A model generated the notes under the pieces. The model was not told the origin of the DNA and did not search any database. It saw only the letters and a program-made list of their open reading frames with translations. This document shows positions 47,160 through 59,810 of a DNA stretch of 64,000 bases, piece after piece (position 1 is the stretch's first letter; the number at the start of each line of letters is the position of its first letter). Origin of the DNA: Euglena gracilis (taxonomy: Eukaryota > Euglenida > Euglenophyceae > Euglenales). Made by a program: the position numbers and the translations under genes. The DNA lies in contig CP154954.1 of assembly GCA_039621445.1 (NCBI GenBank), forward strand, positions 49,765,847 to 49,829,846, read 5' to 3'.

Positions 47160-48327
47160 TTTGATTTTGGGGTGACATTGGCCAAAGACAACGGGGGATT
47201 CCGAAAAAAAAAACATAGCACTCACTCCCCTGGGGGGTCAGACACCACTCAAGCAAAATTGAAAAGATCAAATAACCCTCCTACAAAAAATATCAGGGGT
47301 TGAAAATATGTTGGAATATCCAAAGAAAATTAAACTATTCCAGAAATATGCTGTGGACAAAGGAGTGAGTGTCAATGACATGAGTTGCAAAATTTGGCAA
47401 AACACGCAGTTTTTTTTTGCCAGAATATAGCAAAAAAACACACCCCCATTTGAGGAATGAAACCCTCCATTGTACATTTATGTGGACTGAAGGAGAAAAA
47501 GCATTGCAGAAAATCCGCAGAAATTTGCAGAAAACTATGATACGAACTCACCCCGTTTGCATAATTGTGGTCACGAGACCAAACAATCGCCATTTTATCC
47601 CAACATTGGAACATGAGCCGAAAAAATAAATAAAAAAGCCTGTAAAAAATCTTCATTGGACAGGTGAGCAAAAACAAGGGTATGAGACAGGTCCCTATGG
47701 GACATGTTAGCAGTTTCAGAGGGCAGAGAAGACAAATTCCCGTAGGGGGGTATGCCGGTTCCATTTCATTAATAAATGCAAATGGGGCGACCATGACAAG
47801 AAAGGGTCAATTCTTTTAAAGCAACATGCCACCAACCGAGCGAAAAGATGAGCCTTGTGAGTGTGAGACACCGAGCCGAAAGCCAAGGTTTTGCGAGCCG
47901 GAACGCCAGGAGGGAGAAATTGAGGGGGAAAAAAGCAACTTTGAGACTGGTGGCGTGCAAAATAATATCCACAAAAAAATCATCAGAAAAACGGCGCATG
48001 AGAAAAGCGAAACAGGATTTTTATGAGGTCGAAGTCAAACGACGGGAAAAGAGGTGGAAGGGTCAGAATGGAGAAACGAGATAAAGCACATGCCATTGTC
48101 ATCCTCCAAAAAGTTTGTCGAGAACGGCAAGCTGGCAAGCACAAACTGTCGCACCCTCCCACAATCGGGGCACCACCCAGACGACACCAAGTTGCCCTTG
48201 CCATACGGCAGCCCACGCATGGGCTGCGCTCGGGAGCCGCAGGGCGGCGAGGGGGCAGAGAGGGAACACTTACGCAGCGGCGGCCATGCGCGGTGCCTCC
48301 GGACGCGTGGGCCGGCGCACGGGCTCT
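47160..48327. other. 3' flank of copy B, no separate gene called
   Basis: Conserved with 58,990-59,810 of unit A but equally open on both strands. A comparison of substitution patterns between the two units would be needed to detect another gene. The part nearest the stop codon is probably 3' UTR. Confidence 0.45.
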
Positions 48328-48551
48328 TCAGCAGCCGACGAGGTTCAGGTCGCGGATGATGTCCAGCAGCGCGCTGTCGACGCCGAGCACCGACTGCAGG
48401 AACCGCCGCGCCGCGGAGTACTGAGGCACTGCCTCCTCCTCTCCTCCGCCAACTCCTTCCCGGCCAGCGCCTTGCCGGAGGGCTGGTGCCAGCGCGGCCC
48501 CGCTCCGTACACCCATGGCCAAATAGGCGGAAGGAGTGGGGCGGTCTCTAC

Positions 48552-49670
48552 CAGGCTGTTTTTTTTTAACCAACCCCGGGGGGGATGGGGGGTCCGGAGT
48601 GCCCTTGATTCAGGGGGGGGGGAATTGATATCGGAGGCCTTCGGAAAAATTGCGGAAAAATTGCGGAAATTGCGGAAAAATTGCGGAAAAATTGATATCG
48701 GGAATATACACATTTCTGCTTGGGGGGACTTAGAAAATTTTCAATTGTGAGGTTCAGAACACCGCAACACCCACGTCGATGCACGCGAGCACAAATCAAC
48801 ACGCTTGATGTTCTTTGCACAGGTGGGACGCACCCAATCCTGTGACCAGTGGTGCACATGTGAGAAAAATTGGTAAACTGGGGGGGGGGGAATTGATATC
48901 GGAGGCCTTCGGAAAAATTGCGGAAAAATTGCGGAAATTGCGGAAAAATTGCGGAAAAATTGATATCGGGAATATACACATTTCTGCTTGGGGGGACTTA
49001 GAAAATTTTCAATTGTGAGGTTCAGAACACCGCAACACCCACGTCGATGCACGCGAGCACAAATCAACACGCTTGATGTTCTTTGCACAGGTGGGACGCA
49101 CCCAATCCTGTGACCAGTGGTGCACCTGTGAGAAAAAGTGGTAAACTGGGGGGGGAACAACAAAACACAATAGCACACCTGTTGATCCATTTGAAGAATG
49201 GCTTGAACTCATTGCATCTTCCATCTTCGGTGGTGGGGAAAAAATTCTTCAAAAAAATGGTGAAAAAATTGCGGAAAAATTGCGGAAATTGCGGAAAAAT
49301 TGCGGAAAATTGCGGAAATTGCGGAAAAATTGCGGATATCAATTTCCTCCCCCCCCCTGCTTGAATGCCGGCCCAGGCAGGCACTACCCTTCCCCCTGGG
49401 GGGGTCGGATTTCGGCCTGTGCCCAGGAACTTTCCTCAGAAAATAGGCCATTTTTGAGCCTTCCGGCGCCGTAGTGCCCGCCAGGCACATCTGGCTGAGT
49501 CCTACCTCCCCCCCGGGGGGGTCGGATTTGGAGTGCCTTGGAGTTCCTGCCCAGGCAGGCACCCCCCCCTTAGTTGCACTAAGGCTTCTTGTCTGTTTAT
49601 GGCCGGCGCGTTTATGGCAGACACCCCCCCCCCCCCGGGTGGGGTAGGCACCCGACTAAAATGCCGCCTG
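48552..49670. mobile_element. 1,119-bp hAT-type element at the intron 4 acceptor of copy B
   Basis: CAGGC...GCCTG ends, TSD GTCTCTAC / GTCCCCAC (6 of 8; 48,544-48,551 and 49,671-49,678). Unit A has a single GTCTCTAC at 60,023-60,030, the empty site. The TSD, read on the gene strand, is GTAG|AGAC, the splice acceptor itself. The copy next to the exon still preserves AG. The right end 'CACCCGACTAAAATGCCGCCTG' matches other CAGG-type ends near 28,999 and 30,562. Confidence 0.85.
48618..49350. repeat. 268-bp tandem duplication with TTGCGGAAAAA array
   Basis: Inside the 48,552 element. AATTGATATCGGAGGCCTTC starts at 48,623 and again at 48,891, period 268 bp, followed by a partial third unit with 'GGTGGGACGCACCCAATCCT'. 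Each unit contains several TTGCGGAAAAA repeats; a final cluster is at 49,262-49,340. Confidence 0.9.
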
Positions 49671-50248
49671 GTCCCCACAGGAGCTGGGTTGAAAGAGAAC
49701 CCCCAACGATTCACGGAGGGGGGGGTGCCGAGGAGAGGTTACAAGCATTTTGGCTGGGAGCAGCCAACCAAGAAGTTGACTCTTTGGTTTAAAGACAACA
49801 AAAAATGACACCTCTCCATGGTTGGACGTCGTTCGGTAGCTGCCAGCCACGGCGCAAACCAACCAATGAAAAAAATGCAAAACTGTCGTTATATTGGCCT
49901 CCACAGGGTTCTGAGCGTACCAAAGAGCCGCCCAACATTGCCGTTTGCTCTAAACACACTAATTTCAGTAATTTCTCTGGTTGGAACCATGGCAGGCTGC
50001 AGCCAACCTCGGAGGCCAAACTACAATCAAAGGAAAAACTCGGGCCTCATGCTTGCAGGGGGAGGCTGCGTTTCCAACCAAAATTAATGAATGAATGGTT
50101 GTGCTGGGTATTTCTCACCACCCATGAGGCAATTTTCGGTCATTCCTGGGCTATTTAAGCTGTGTTAAGTCACTTTGGGCCTTTGGGGGTTTTGGCCTCT
50201 GCCGCCCTTCATAACAATCACGAAAAATGCACTGGTCGGCTGGATGAC
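49671..50248. other. Intron 4 of copy B (host part)
   Basis: Collinear with 60,031-61,070 of unit A minus the 456-bp insertion there. Contains paired 'AACCAAC' and 'GTTGG' motifs but no exon. Confidence 0.6.
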
Positions 50249-50857
50249 CTCAAATGGCGGGGCAGACCGACATTACAATCCCCCTTTGAAAGCAGTCCCC
50301 TCTCCTCTGATGACCATCCAGCACTTTTAACGTCTAGATTCTCCAGCAACTCAGAAATGAGTAAATTACCCGCCTGAAAGATGACGCACAAATACCCCAA
50401 CGAACTAAAACAAATGCATCTGGACGACATTTGGCAAAATGATGCTGGGGAGGGGATTTTGTCAGGAAATCCCCTCCCCAAAGGGTAGCGCTGAACGCCA
50501 ATGGTAGTCCTCCTCCTCTTCCTCCGCCGGCGCCGACTTGTTCCGCATGCACTCCGCGAACCTCTCCAACCCCGCCGTCACGTCCGGAGCCTTGGGACCA
50601 ACGGCCGCCGCGGCGCCGGGGTTGCCGCTGGGGGACTCCCCCCGGCGGGCCTCAACCGCCGCGGGGGCCACGACGTGCTGCACGGACCGCACGGCTGGGG
50701 TTGGCACGGGGGCCGGGGCGAGGCCTGGGGCGGAGATGGCGACGGCCTGCCGCGTCGGGCTGGCCACCACGATGGGGCCAGGGGCCGTGCCGCCTGGGCG
50801 GCGAGGGGAGCCCAACCCGGTCGGCCATGAGGGTCGGAGGCGGTCGGGGAGGCAGAA

Positions 50858-51494
50858 CAGGCATTTGCTTAAGGACCCGGGGGGGTGGGGGTACTGGCTA
50901 CCCAATCGGCTAGACCTGGGAAAAAAAGACCTAGCTAGACCCCCCCCTCCCCCCCCGGGGGGGGGGGGTCCGGGGGTCCCCCGTACCGGAAAAAAAATTT
51001 TCCCCCGGCGCTGCACGCCGGAGGAAAAACGAGGTTTTTAATAGGTTTTTGGCTGATTTTGTTCAAAAAATTCCCAAAAATGGCCAAAAACGGGCATTTT
51101 TGGCCATTTTTGGGGTCCCCCAAAAAATTTTCGGCGCTTCGCGCCGGTCACTGGGAAAAAAATTTTCCACTTGCTACCCCCCCCCCCTAGTCGTATGACT
51201 GGGTTCCTGCAACCTGTGACCGGGGGGGGTGGTCATAACACCCCCATAACCTGCAACCTGTGACCGGGGGGGTGGTCAAAACGAGGGGGCGGTTGTAGGT
51301 AAGGTGGTGTTAAATTTTTCGCAACCTGCAACCTGTGACCGGGGGGTGGTCATAAATGAGGTGTGGTCATACGACTAGGGGGGGGTACCCTGCTAGCAGA
51401 CCCCCCTGGGGGGTCTGCTAGAAATCCCAGTAGCCAAATTTGGATTAGCTGCAGTCCAGCCCCCCCCCCCGGGGGGGGGTTCAGCAAATGCCTG
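50858..51494. mobile_element. 637-bp hAT-type element in intron 2 of copy B
   Basis: TIR CAGGCATTTGCT (12 bp, both ends), perfect 8-bp TSD AGGCAGAA (50,850-50,857 and 51,495-51,502). Unit A has an empty site at about 61,677-61,690 (AGGGAGAGATTCATTT). The interior shares 'CTAGCTAGACCCCCC', a GGCGCTTCGCGCC palindrome and 'AGCCAAATTTGGATTAGC' with the 17,069, 46,771 and 58,255 elements, plus three 'CAACCTGTGACCGGGGGG' units at 51,208-51,360. Confidence 0.93.
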
Positions 51495-52860
51495 AGGCAG
51501 AAGTTCATTTAACACTTGTCGACCACACCTCCCCGGGGCAGTGGGTGAGCTGGGGCCGCCGGACGTCCCCCCCACCCCCGCGGGTGCGCCATTGGCACGA
51601 AAGTTTCCTTTTTTCAAGGATTTCGGCCGTGGTGGTACCCCTAGGGGGGGGGGGTTTGGTTGGGAGGGTTTTCGAGAAAAAAAATTGGTCGGTGGGTTTA
51701 GGCCACGGAGGACAGTACCCACCTCCCAGGGGTCACTGCCCCCCTATGTCCAAACAACCCCCAGGTCAGAGGACAGATTGTTGAAGACATGGGGGGTAAA
51801 GGATCTATGGCTGGTAAATATTCAGCAATGACAAGAACGGAGGGGCGGCCCTGGGCGGGGTGCAGCTTGTTGCACTTGGCGCCGAACTTGCACTGGCCGG
51901 TCATGGCCCACACCTCGCAGATCTCCCGCCCGGCCTGCGCCTCCACCGCCTCCGACAGCTGCTGGTACGCCGTGAGGTCCGGGTGGACAAAGCGGCACTG
52001 GGACCACTGCGGCCGGCGTATCACACATTCTAGTTTGTGAAGAATGAAATGCAATGACTTGGCTGCAACTACTGACAAAATACACAGCCGCATCAAATCC
52101 CAAAAAAAATTCCTCAGACTGAATACCGGAAAAATGAAACAAAAAACAAAGAACAACACAAGAAAACAGAAAAATCTCTGCATCATAGCCACGCAGAATT
52201 ACCTGTGGACGAATCTGCAAGCGCTCACATAAATGAATCAATGTGCAGTGCAAATGAAACCAGCAACTGATTGGGTTACAGTATCCAAGAGCACACCAAG
52301 TTTCTTGGTGTACTTGAATATCTGGCACCTTGGATCCTGACAGTTTCCTAGGGTGGTTTACAAGGAAAAGAATTACTATTGGTTGTTTGTCTTCAATAAC
52401 GACTAACCTGTCGCATCCTGGCTGGATTTGACAAACCCCAGGGAGGGAGTGGCCTCTCGGAGTGCCCTAGAGTGCCTGGGCAGGCAAGCCCCCCCGGGGG
52501 GGGGGGGTTGGTGAATGCCTGGGAGGGTGGGGATTATTACCAATGATTGCTACTGATACCGATGCATTCAGGCCACACACACGACCCCGTTCCCAGGAAC
52601 AGTGTCACCCGGCACCCGAAACGTCAGGCCGAGCTCAGGCTGCTCCCGCGTGCACTTCCCCTTCAGGTAGTCGAGGCACACGCCGTGCCCGGCCTCCACC
52701 TTGGCCTTGCGGCCCCTCCGCACCGCTGTCGAGGCGTGGGCTGTGGGCGCCATGGCAAGTTAACAGAAAAGAATGAAAGAGACTGCGGTGGAAGGAACCC
52801 AGCGTCGCCTTCTCGCCAAGAACACCAAAAAGAAGCCCGCAGTTTCCCGTTGGGGAAGGT

Positions 52861-53536
52861 TTCAAGATCCCAAGGGTTCTAGGGTTTTGCATCTGCGGGG
52901 TTATTCAGACATCTGGAATCAAACATCTGAGGCCAATATCCAACCTCTCGTACCAAGTCCCGCTGGCTCATTGGCAAGCATGTTCAAGAAGCCCGGGGCC
53001 AAATTTGGGGGAGGGGGGAATGCCAAATCCAACGGCCAGAGGGGGGGTTAGTGAGCCATCGGAGGAGGGGGGTGGGGGGACCCCCTTCCAAAACTAGGGG
53101 GGGGGGGATGGGGGATGGGGGACCCCCCCTCCTACGTCCCAATTTCCGGTCGCCGAACCTCTCGCCGTTGAGTGCAAAATTTCGGTCTTTTTGGAGGGGG
53201 CAAAAAAACTAATTTTTCTGAAATTTCTCAAAAATGGTGGGGAATCCAAGGAAATGTCCGGAGAGCTAAATCGAAGCCCTTAAAATGCCCCATTTAACAA
53301 CATTTTGATTTCCTCGCAACTATCTGCCTAGCTCGACCATTTTTCTGTGAATTTTGGTCTTTTTGCCAAAATTTCATATTGAGCCTCAAGAGGGTCCTAA
53401 AATGTGCACCCGGCGAGAAACACCGGAAGATTATTTTTGCCCCAGCAGAGGAGGAGGGGGACGTTGGGGACCCCCCTTCGAAACTAGTGGGGTGGGGGTG
53501 GGGGGACACCCCCGACCTCCCCTGGACAACCCTGAT
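52861..53536. other. Intergenic, dispersed repeat
   Basis: 53,080-53,500 belongs to the 'AAATTGAAGCCC / CCCCAGCAGAGGAGGAGG' dispersed family seen at 15.9-16.2 and 27.2-27.6 kb. No gene. Confidence 0.6.
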
Positions 53537-53882
53537 CATACATACATACATACATACATATACATACATACATATACATACATACATACATACATACATA
53601 CATACATACATACATACATACATACATACATACATACATACATACATACATACATACATACATACATACATACATGCATGCATGCATGCATGCATGCATG
53701 CATGCATACATACACACATACACATAAACACACATACGTGCATACATATGCATACATACATGCATGCATACATATATACATCCATACATGCATACATCCA
53801 TAGATACACACATGCATGTATGCTGCATCCACCCACCCATCCATCCATCCATCCATTCATCCATCCATCCATCCATCCACCC
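53537..53882. repeat. (CATA)n / (CATG)n / (CATC)n microsatellite
   Basis: About 345 bp of tetranucleotides grading from CATA to CATG to CCAT. It generates 100-200 codon spurious frames on both strands. Confidence 0.97.
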
Positions 53883-56479
53883 ATACATGGATGCAATGAA
53901 TATTTGCATTTTTTTTAAAAAAAACGCACCGATTTTCTGCAAATTTTAACAGGTAACTCTGTTCTTTGATCCACAAAATGAGCTGTATTTTCCGTTGCAC
54001 GTCTCTTCTTGGCACTGCTGGAGGGTTGGGTGAATATATGTTTGGTCGGAAATAAAGACCCGAGGGAAAGGTTGTTATTTGATTCATGTCCATGACCGGT
54101 GGCGACCCGTCTGTATGGAGCAAAATTTGCTATTCCAGGACAGGGAGTGTTTAGCAGGGGTCCCAAAATCTTTTCTGGCGCCTAATCATTCTCATAAAAT
54201 CAGTCCCCGTGGTCCTTCTGGAACAATGGCACGGGAACTATTTTTTTTGGCCGAGATCGATGGGTCTTGATCCAGTGAGTGGATGGTGGGTTGCTGACTG
54301 GCTTTCAAGCAAGCCTCAAATGTCGGTTTTTTTTGTCAGGGTTTTGGAAAAGTTATTATTCACCTTAAATTTGGAAAATCTGGCCGACCACTGGAGCAAT
54401 GGAAAAAAAATCAGCCGGCCCTTGAAAAAAAAACCCAAACATCAACCTTGCTATCGGAACCGCCCAAAATTGATCTGGGTTGCCTTGTTTGCAATCCTAA
54501 TTGGTCCTCTGTGGCCAAAGGGTGTGTTATTGAATGAAGACACACTCTGGGCATGTCACTGATCGGCTGGCTTGGTGAAACCTATTGCCCGTAATGCAAC
54601 ATATATTTGCAAACCCCAACCCAAACCCATCATCATCATATCAATTCAGCAAAACGTCGTTTGTGGCTCTTGACAGATGCCATGGAATCGTGTGCCCCCC
54701 CCTGCCCTGAATTGTGCACGCCCCCCCCCCCCTCACAACAGAAAACCGACTCCCACTTCTTTCATTGCGTTGAAACAACTGCATAGAGACAAATAAACTT
54801 CCAGGGGCGTCTTAGCAACGCAGGCGCCGCCTGGGATTCCAGTTGCCAAACGAGATGGCGGGGGCGTGAGGTGTGAGAGGGTGCTAAGAGGTAACAAACC
54901 GATCAGAGATCAGGCCTTTTTCCAGACCCTCCAGGGGGTTCCCCCCCACCCTTTCCAGTGTGGAAAACACCCATTGGAAATATCCCTCGCAATCCTATTC
55001 TTCATTGTTCCTCTTAAGAACTTTTGGCCTTATATTTTTTGGGTTGGCCTCAGAAAAATCCCTCAAAAACCACATCACTGAATAATTATTGGCCATTTTT
55101 TCTGGTGCTTTGCGCCGGAAATGTTCGGCACTTCGTCCCCATAATGCAGGAGGGGGGGCTTGGCCTGAACACTTCCAGGAGAAAGAGGCAAAAAAAGCCC
55201 GAGTGGAGTTTATGGGAGATAGGGGCCACGCAAAGGGAGGTGGTCCGACTCGGAAGTCCACCGTGTGCCGAACGAGAGAGCGAACCTGGGTGCGTGGCTG
55301 TGTGCCGTGTGCAATGGGCCACTGGAAATGCATAGGTAAACGACCTTGCACTGGCAGGGGTGGAAAACAACAACACAAACGAGCCCCCCAAACCTTGATG
55401 GCGGGGGAGGTCCTGCCACCATTCCATTGCAGCCCCGGCACACAGCGGGGCAGATATATCCCGATACCCAGCCCGGGGGATATGGCGGCGGCCCGGACTT
55501 CCGGTGCTGGCTACGCCAGTTACGTCGCCCAGGCTGGTCCGCCTTGGGATGCAAACCCTGGGGGAGGGGGGTGGGGGGTGGGGGGCAGACCATCGGCAAC
55601 GGTCGCAGGAGGTTGGGCGTCGGTGAGGTGCTGTGGCCCCATGCGTGAGGGGAGGGGGAGGGGTGGGGGGCGAGGAACCCAACGGCTGGCTCCCACGACG
55701 ATTTTGAAGGAAAGAATACCTCAAAAAAAGAGAGGTGGATGGGGATAGCGTGCAGACACCAATATGGTGTCAATCTGTGGCAACCTGAGGATCATCCAGG
55801 ACCGTTCAGGGTGGCATAAAAGGTGACCAAAAATTACCCCTCCCACCTCCCCCCTATCCAACCCCATCCCCCTGTCCAACGGTGGGTGATCTGTAAGACA
55901 AGGATTAATTTTCAACCCGAACCACGAGGAAACCTTCGAAAAGGTGTCGGGTTGTTAATTATAGGGGTCGGTGGGCAAAGGGGGGGGTGGAAAAAAAAGG
56001 GGCATGCTCATCCAGGGTTGCGCGTGTGGTGTGTACGAGGGCAAATGGGGTGCAGCATGTGGGAGAGAGCGCCTTGGGTGGGTGGGTGGAGGTCTACCTA
56101 ACCAATCTGGGTAAACTGCACTCAAATGCCAATTCCAAAGAATGTGACATTGCGTCCGGGGCCCGAATGGGAAGTTGGAGGGGCACTTGCTTCTTGTTGC
56201 ATGCTACCGTGTGAAAAGGTGCCGACATCACCCCAATTTTTTTTAAAACCGGGGGAAGGGAGTCCCCCCAACCCATTTAGGCGGCCAGATTTGCACACAT
56301 TTTTCTTTAGAACAGGCGCACTTGCGCAAATTTACCAGAATTTCGCGGAGGTGCAGTTCAGGGATGGTCCCTGGTTGCATCAGTCAAAATCTCTTTTCGC
56401 CCAGAAATAAAACGCAGTCGGTCAGGTAATTGTACAAGTGGGACCCCAGGGGGGATCGCCGGTGAAACCCTGCCACAAA
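53883..56479. other. Intergenic, no gene defended
   Basis: 55,090-55,750 has overlapping frames of about 190-220 codons on both strands with no recognisable domain. A GGTGCTTTGCGCC palindrome lies at 55,103. Other parts are low-complexity or A/T-rich. Confidence 0.5.
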
Positions 56480-56905
<426 letters not shown>

Positions 56906-58254
56906 TGGGTGCAAAGCCTGGGCCACGGGGATGCCCACCCCGCAGTGCCGGCACCGCGTGGCAGTGCGTGCACTGCGTGGCACTGCGGCCGGTAAACCAC
57001 TTGGTTTTGCATCATTGGTTTTTTCGGGCCATCAGGGCAATTCTGGTTGTTTTGTGCAACTTTTTGCCCTTTTGGGCAAATTTGACCATTTTCTGGCTAG
57101 AAATGTCGAACAACGACAAAAAAATGCCTGCATAGAGCTACATCATTGAAGGTGCTTGCATGAGGGTTAAATGGGTGCCATGCAGTTCTGGCACTGGGTG
57201 GGCTTCCCCCCCGACTGAAAGTAAGGGCGGGCGGCCAACAACCTCAGGGGGCCCAAATTTAAGTTTGCATGAGGAGGATTTTGACGGGCCATTGAAAAAT
57301 AAGCCAAACACCTGAAAAACGGGGCCGAGATCGCAAGTTTAGGCAGAAGGTCAACTTTTGAGAGGCCAAATTTGCATAAAAAAGGGGGCCAAAATCCCCT
57401 GGGGGGGTCAGTAGACTAAACTGCCTGTTAAACTGCAAAGTAAAAAGCTCATGTTGAAACGACATGGGATGGCACAGGGATCTTTCAGGCTGATCTGGCG
57501 TGCCCAAGGTGCAGAATGGAGCACCCTGGCAACGTTCCGGGACGGTGTTTGATGGCCAAAGGTCACCAGCAGTTCCTGCGTGCAACTGCGCAGACCTCGC
57601 GTAATCACAATATGCGGAGGAGGTTCCCCTTTTGAAAAAAAAATCCGAACATCGAAAATCAGGCTGATGCTCCGTAGATTTCCTCTGCAAAAAAAGCTGG
57701 AAACGGACAAAAATACAACACAGATGCACAGGCAACCCATGGCACACACCTACAGACGTGCGCATGGACATATGCAAGCATGCACATCACAAACATACAC
57801 ATACCCTTCGTTTGGGAAGAGATGGGTTTGGTTGAGAAAAACACATTGCAACCTTTGCTCTATTGCCTTAGAAAGAGCACGGAAAGCAATATTAAGCAGT
57901 CAAATCAGTCAATCCACCCCTGGAATGTGGCGGAAGCCCCATCAAGCAGCTGCATGACAGAGCTTGGTCAAAACGACCGAGGGCATTTAGGATATTGGGG
58001 GGCAGGAGGCTTCAAGCAGGGCGGCCCATCCTTCGTTTGCCTCTCCGTGACCGCAAGACAGCTAACTGGAGGAGGGGAGGGAAGCCGCCCCCTCCCCCGC
58101 CGGTTTATTATTTGGACATCTGAAGCTCCATCAGTCGCACTCCCAACCCATGGCAATGTTCAGGGATGTTCACGCAGCATGCGCCAACACCTTACTGTGT
58201 CAACAAAATGGGATGACAAATGGACAGCAACGAAAAATAAACCTTGTTCAGGAC

Positions 58255-58968
58255 ATTCCATTGCTTAGGGACCCCAGGGGGTTCACTGGCTAGCCATTTT
58301 GCTAGACACTGGGAAAAAATGGACTAGCCAGACCCCCCCTACTGGTGCTGGGGTCATACAATTTTTTTACCGACCCCGGGGAGGGAGGCGGGGGTTGCTC
58401 CACTCTTCGAAAAACCAGTCAGTCACTTTTTTCGGGAAACCAGTCAATCACTATCCCCCCCCCCGGGGGGTCGGCCACTCAGAAAAACCGGCCACTTTCC
58501 AGTCACTTTAAGCCATTTTAGGCCCACAAACTCCCCTGAGGTCACTCAAGCCACTTTTGCCCACCCCTGGCCGACACCCCCCCCTGGGGGGGGGGAGGGG
58601 GTTTGGGCCCAAAACCAATCAGTCACTCTGAAAAAATCAGTCAGTCACCCCCCGGGGTGGGGGTCGGACAGTGACGAAGTGTATGTCTGGGGTCCCCCCG
58701 ACTGGAAAAAACTCTCCTCCGAGGCTGCGCATCGAGGTGGAAATGAGTTTTTAAATGCATTTTTGGCTGTTTTTGTTCAAAAGAAATTCCAAAACTGGCC
58801 AAAAATGGGCATTTTTGGGCCAGTTTTGGCGGTTCAAAAAAATAGCACCGATCAGTGGAAAAAAATTCAAGGGGGTCTGCTGGGAATCCTGCTGTCCAAA
58901 TTTGGACGAGCTGCAGTCCAGCCCCCCCCCCCCCCCCCCCCCGGTACTACGAACCAAGCAACAGACTG
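58255..58968. mobile_element. 714-bp version of the TTCAGGAC-flanked element
   Basis: Orthologous to 46,771-47,148 with a perfect 8-bp TSD TTCAGGAC (58,247-58,254 and 58,969-58,976). It is longer because about 58,360-58,680 holds extra 'CAGTCACTTT'-type repeats ('AACCAGTCAGTCACTTT', 'CAGTCAATCAC', 'CCAATCAGTCACTC'). Confidence 0.8.
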
Positions 58969-58989
58969 TTCAGGACCTTTTTGAATTTG

Positions 58990-59810
58990 GGGGGAACATC
59001 GGGTGGTTGGAACATTGCAGAAAATTAGCGGAAATTTGCATTTTGAAATTTGCAAATCACGATATGAATCACGCTCACTTGTCCACTTAAGATTTTTTGC
59101 AGGCATTTCATTAATGTATTTTTTTTTAAACAGCTCATATTCCAAGTTCTGAAAAAATGGCGATCGTTTTCGGGCTTGTGGCCACAATTATGCAAATGGG
59201 GAAAACAAGGATATGAGACACGTCTCTGTGGGACATGTTAGCGGCCCCAGAAGTCATAGAGGACACTTTCCCATAGGGGGATATGCAGGTTCTATTTCAT
59301 TAAATGCAAATGGGGCAACAGGCCCATCAACTGAGTGAAAGGATGAGCCTTATGAGTGTGAGACACCGAGCCAAAAGCCAAGCAAAGTTTTGCGAGACTG
59401 GAACGCCAAGAGGGAGAAATTGAGTGGAAAAAAGCAACTTTGAGACTGGTGGCGTGCAAAATAATATACATCAAACAGTCATAAGAAAAACTGCGAATAA
59501 GGAAACAAAGCAGGATTTTGATGAGGTCGGAGTCAACAACAGAGAAACGAGATAAAATACTTGCCATTTGTCAACCTCCAAAAAGTTCTTCGAGAACAGC
59601 AAGCACAAACCAAGGATGAGTCACTCGAGTTGCTGCCCCCTCCCATCAGGCACACCTCTCAGACGACACCAAGTTGCCCTTGCCATACGGCAGCCCACGC
59701 GTGGGCTGCGCTCGGGAGCCGCAGGGCGGCGAAGGAGAAGAGAGGGAACACTTATGCAGTGGCGGCCATGTGCGGCCGCCTCCGGACGTGTGGACTGGCA
59801 CACAAGCCCT
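58990..59810. other. 3' flank of copy A, no separate gene called
   Basis: Homologous to the 3' flank of copy B. The stretch immediately after the stop codon (59,810 downward) is likely the 3' UTR; no AATAAA-type signal is convincing. Confidence 0.45.

Larger units (their letters stand above)
48328..52753 (-). pseudogene. CCCH zinc-finger protein gene, copy B (probably decayed)
   Basis: Exons aligned to copy A: exon 1 52,644-52,753 (110 nt, intact, donor GA|GCAGCC), exon 2 about 51,849-52,020, exon 3 50,492-50,793 (302 nt, same length as A; acceptor CCCAG|GC, donor TTCA|GC), exon 4 50,249-50,373, last exon about 48,328-48,548. Differences from A: a 6-nt deletion removes the CACAG acceptor of intron 1; exon 4 is 125 nt against 108 and breaks phase; the last exon has 5 extra nt in a GGAGGAG run, shifting SAARRFLQSVLG out of frame. 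Two private transposons sit in introns 2 and 4. The zinc-finger codons themselves are intact. Confidence 0.7.
45880..52860. repeat. Segmental duplication unit B
   Basis: Collinear with 57,425-63,005 (unit A). Matching landmarks, B/A: GTTGAAACGACATGGGATGG (45,902/57,450), GGAGGCTTCAAGCAGG (46,522/58,006), the TTCAGGAC-flanked element (46,771/58,255), the last gene exon (48,328/59,811), exon 4 (50,249/61,071), exon 3 (50,492/61,321), exon 2 (51,849/62,039) and exon 1 (52,644/62,790). The units differ by several private insertions. Confidence 0.85.

Noticed and set aside
53294-53918. Open frames of 100-200 codons on both strands over the CATA repeat
   Set aside because: A tetranucleotide repeat without stop codons stays open in several frames; compositions are pure Met-Tyr-Val-Cys or His-Thr-Tyr-Ile.
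55086-55773. Overlapping ORFs of 187-219 codons
   Set aside because: Same reason: opposing frames equally open, low-complexity Pro/Gly composition, no recognisable family.
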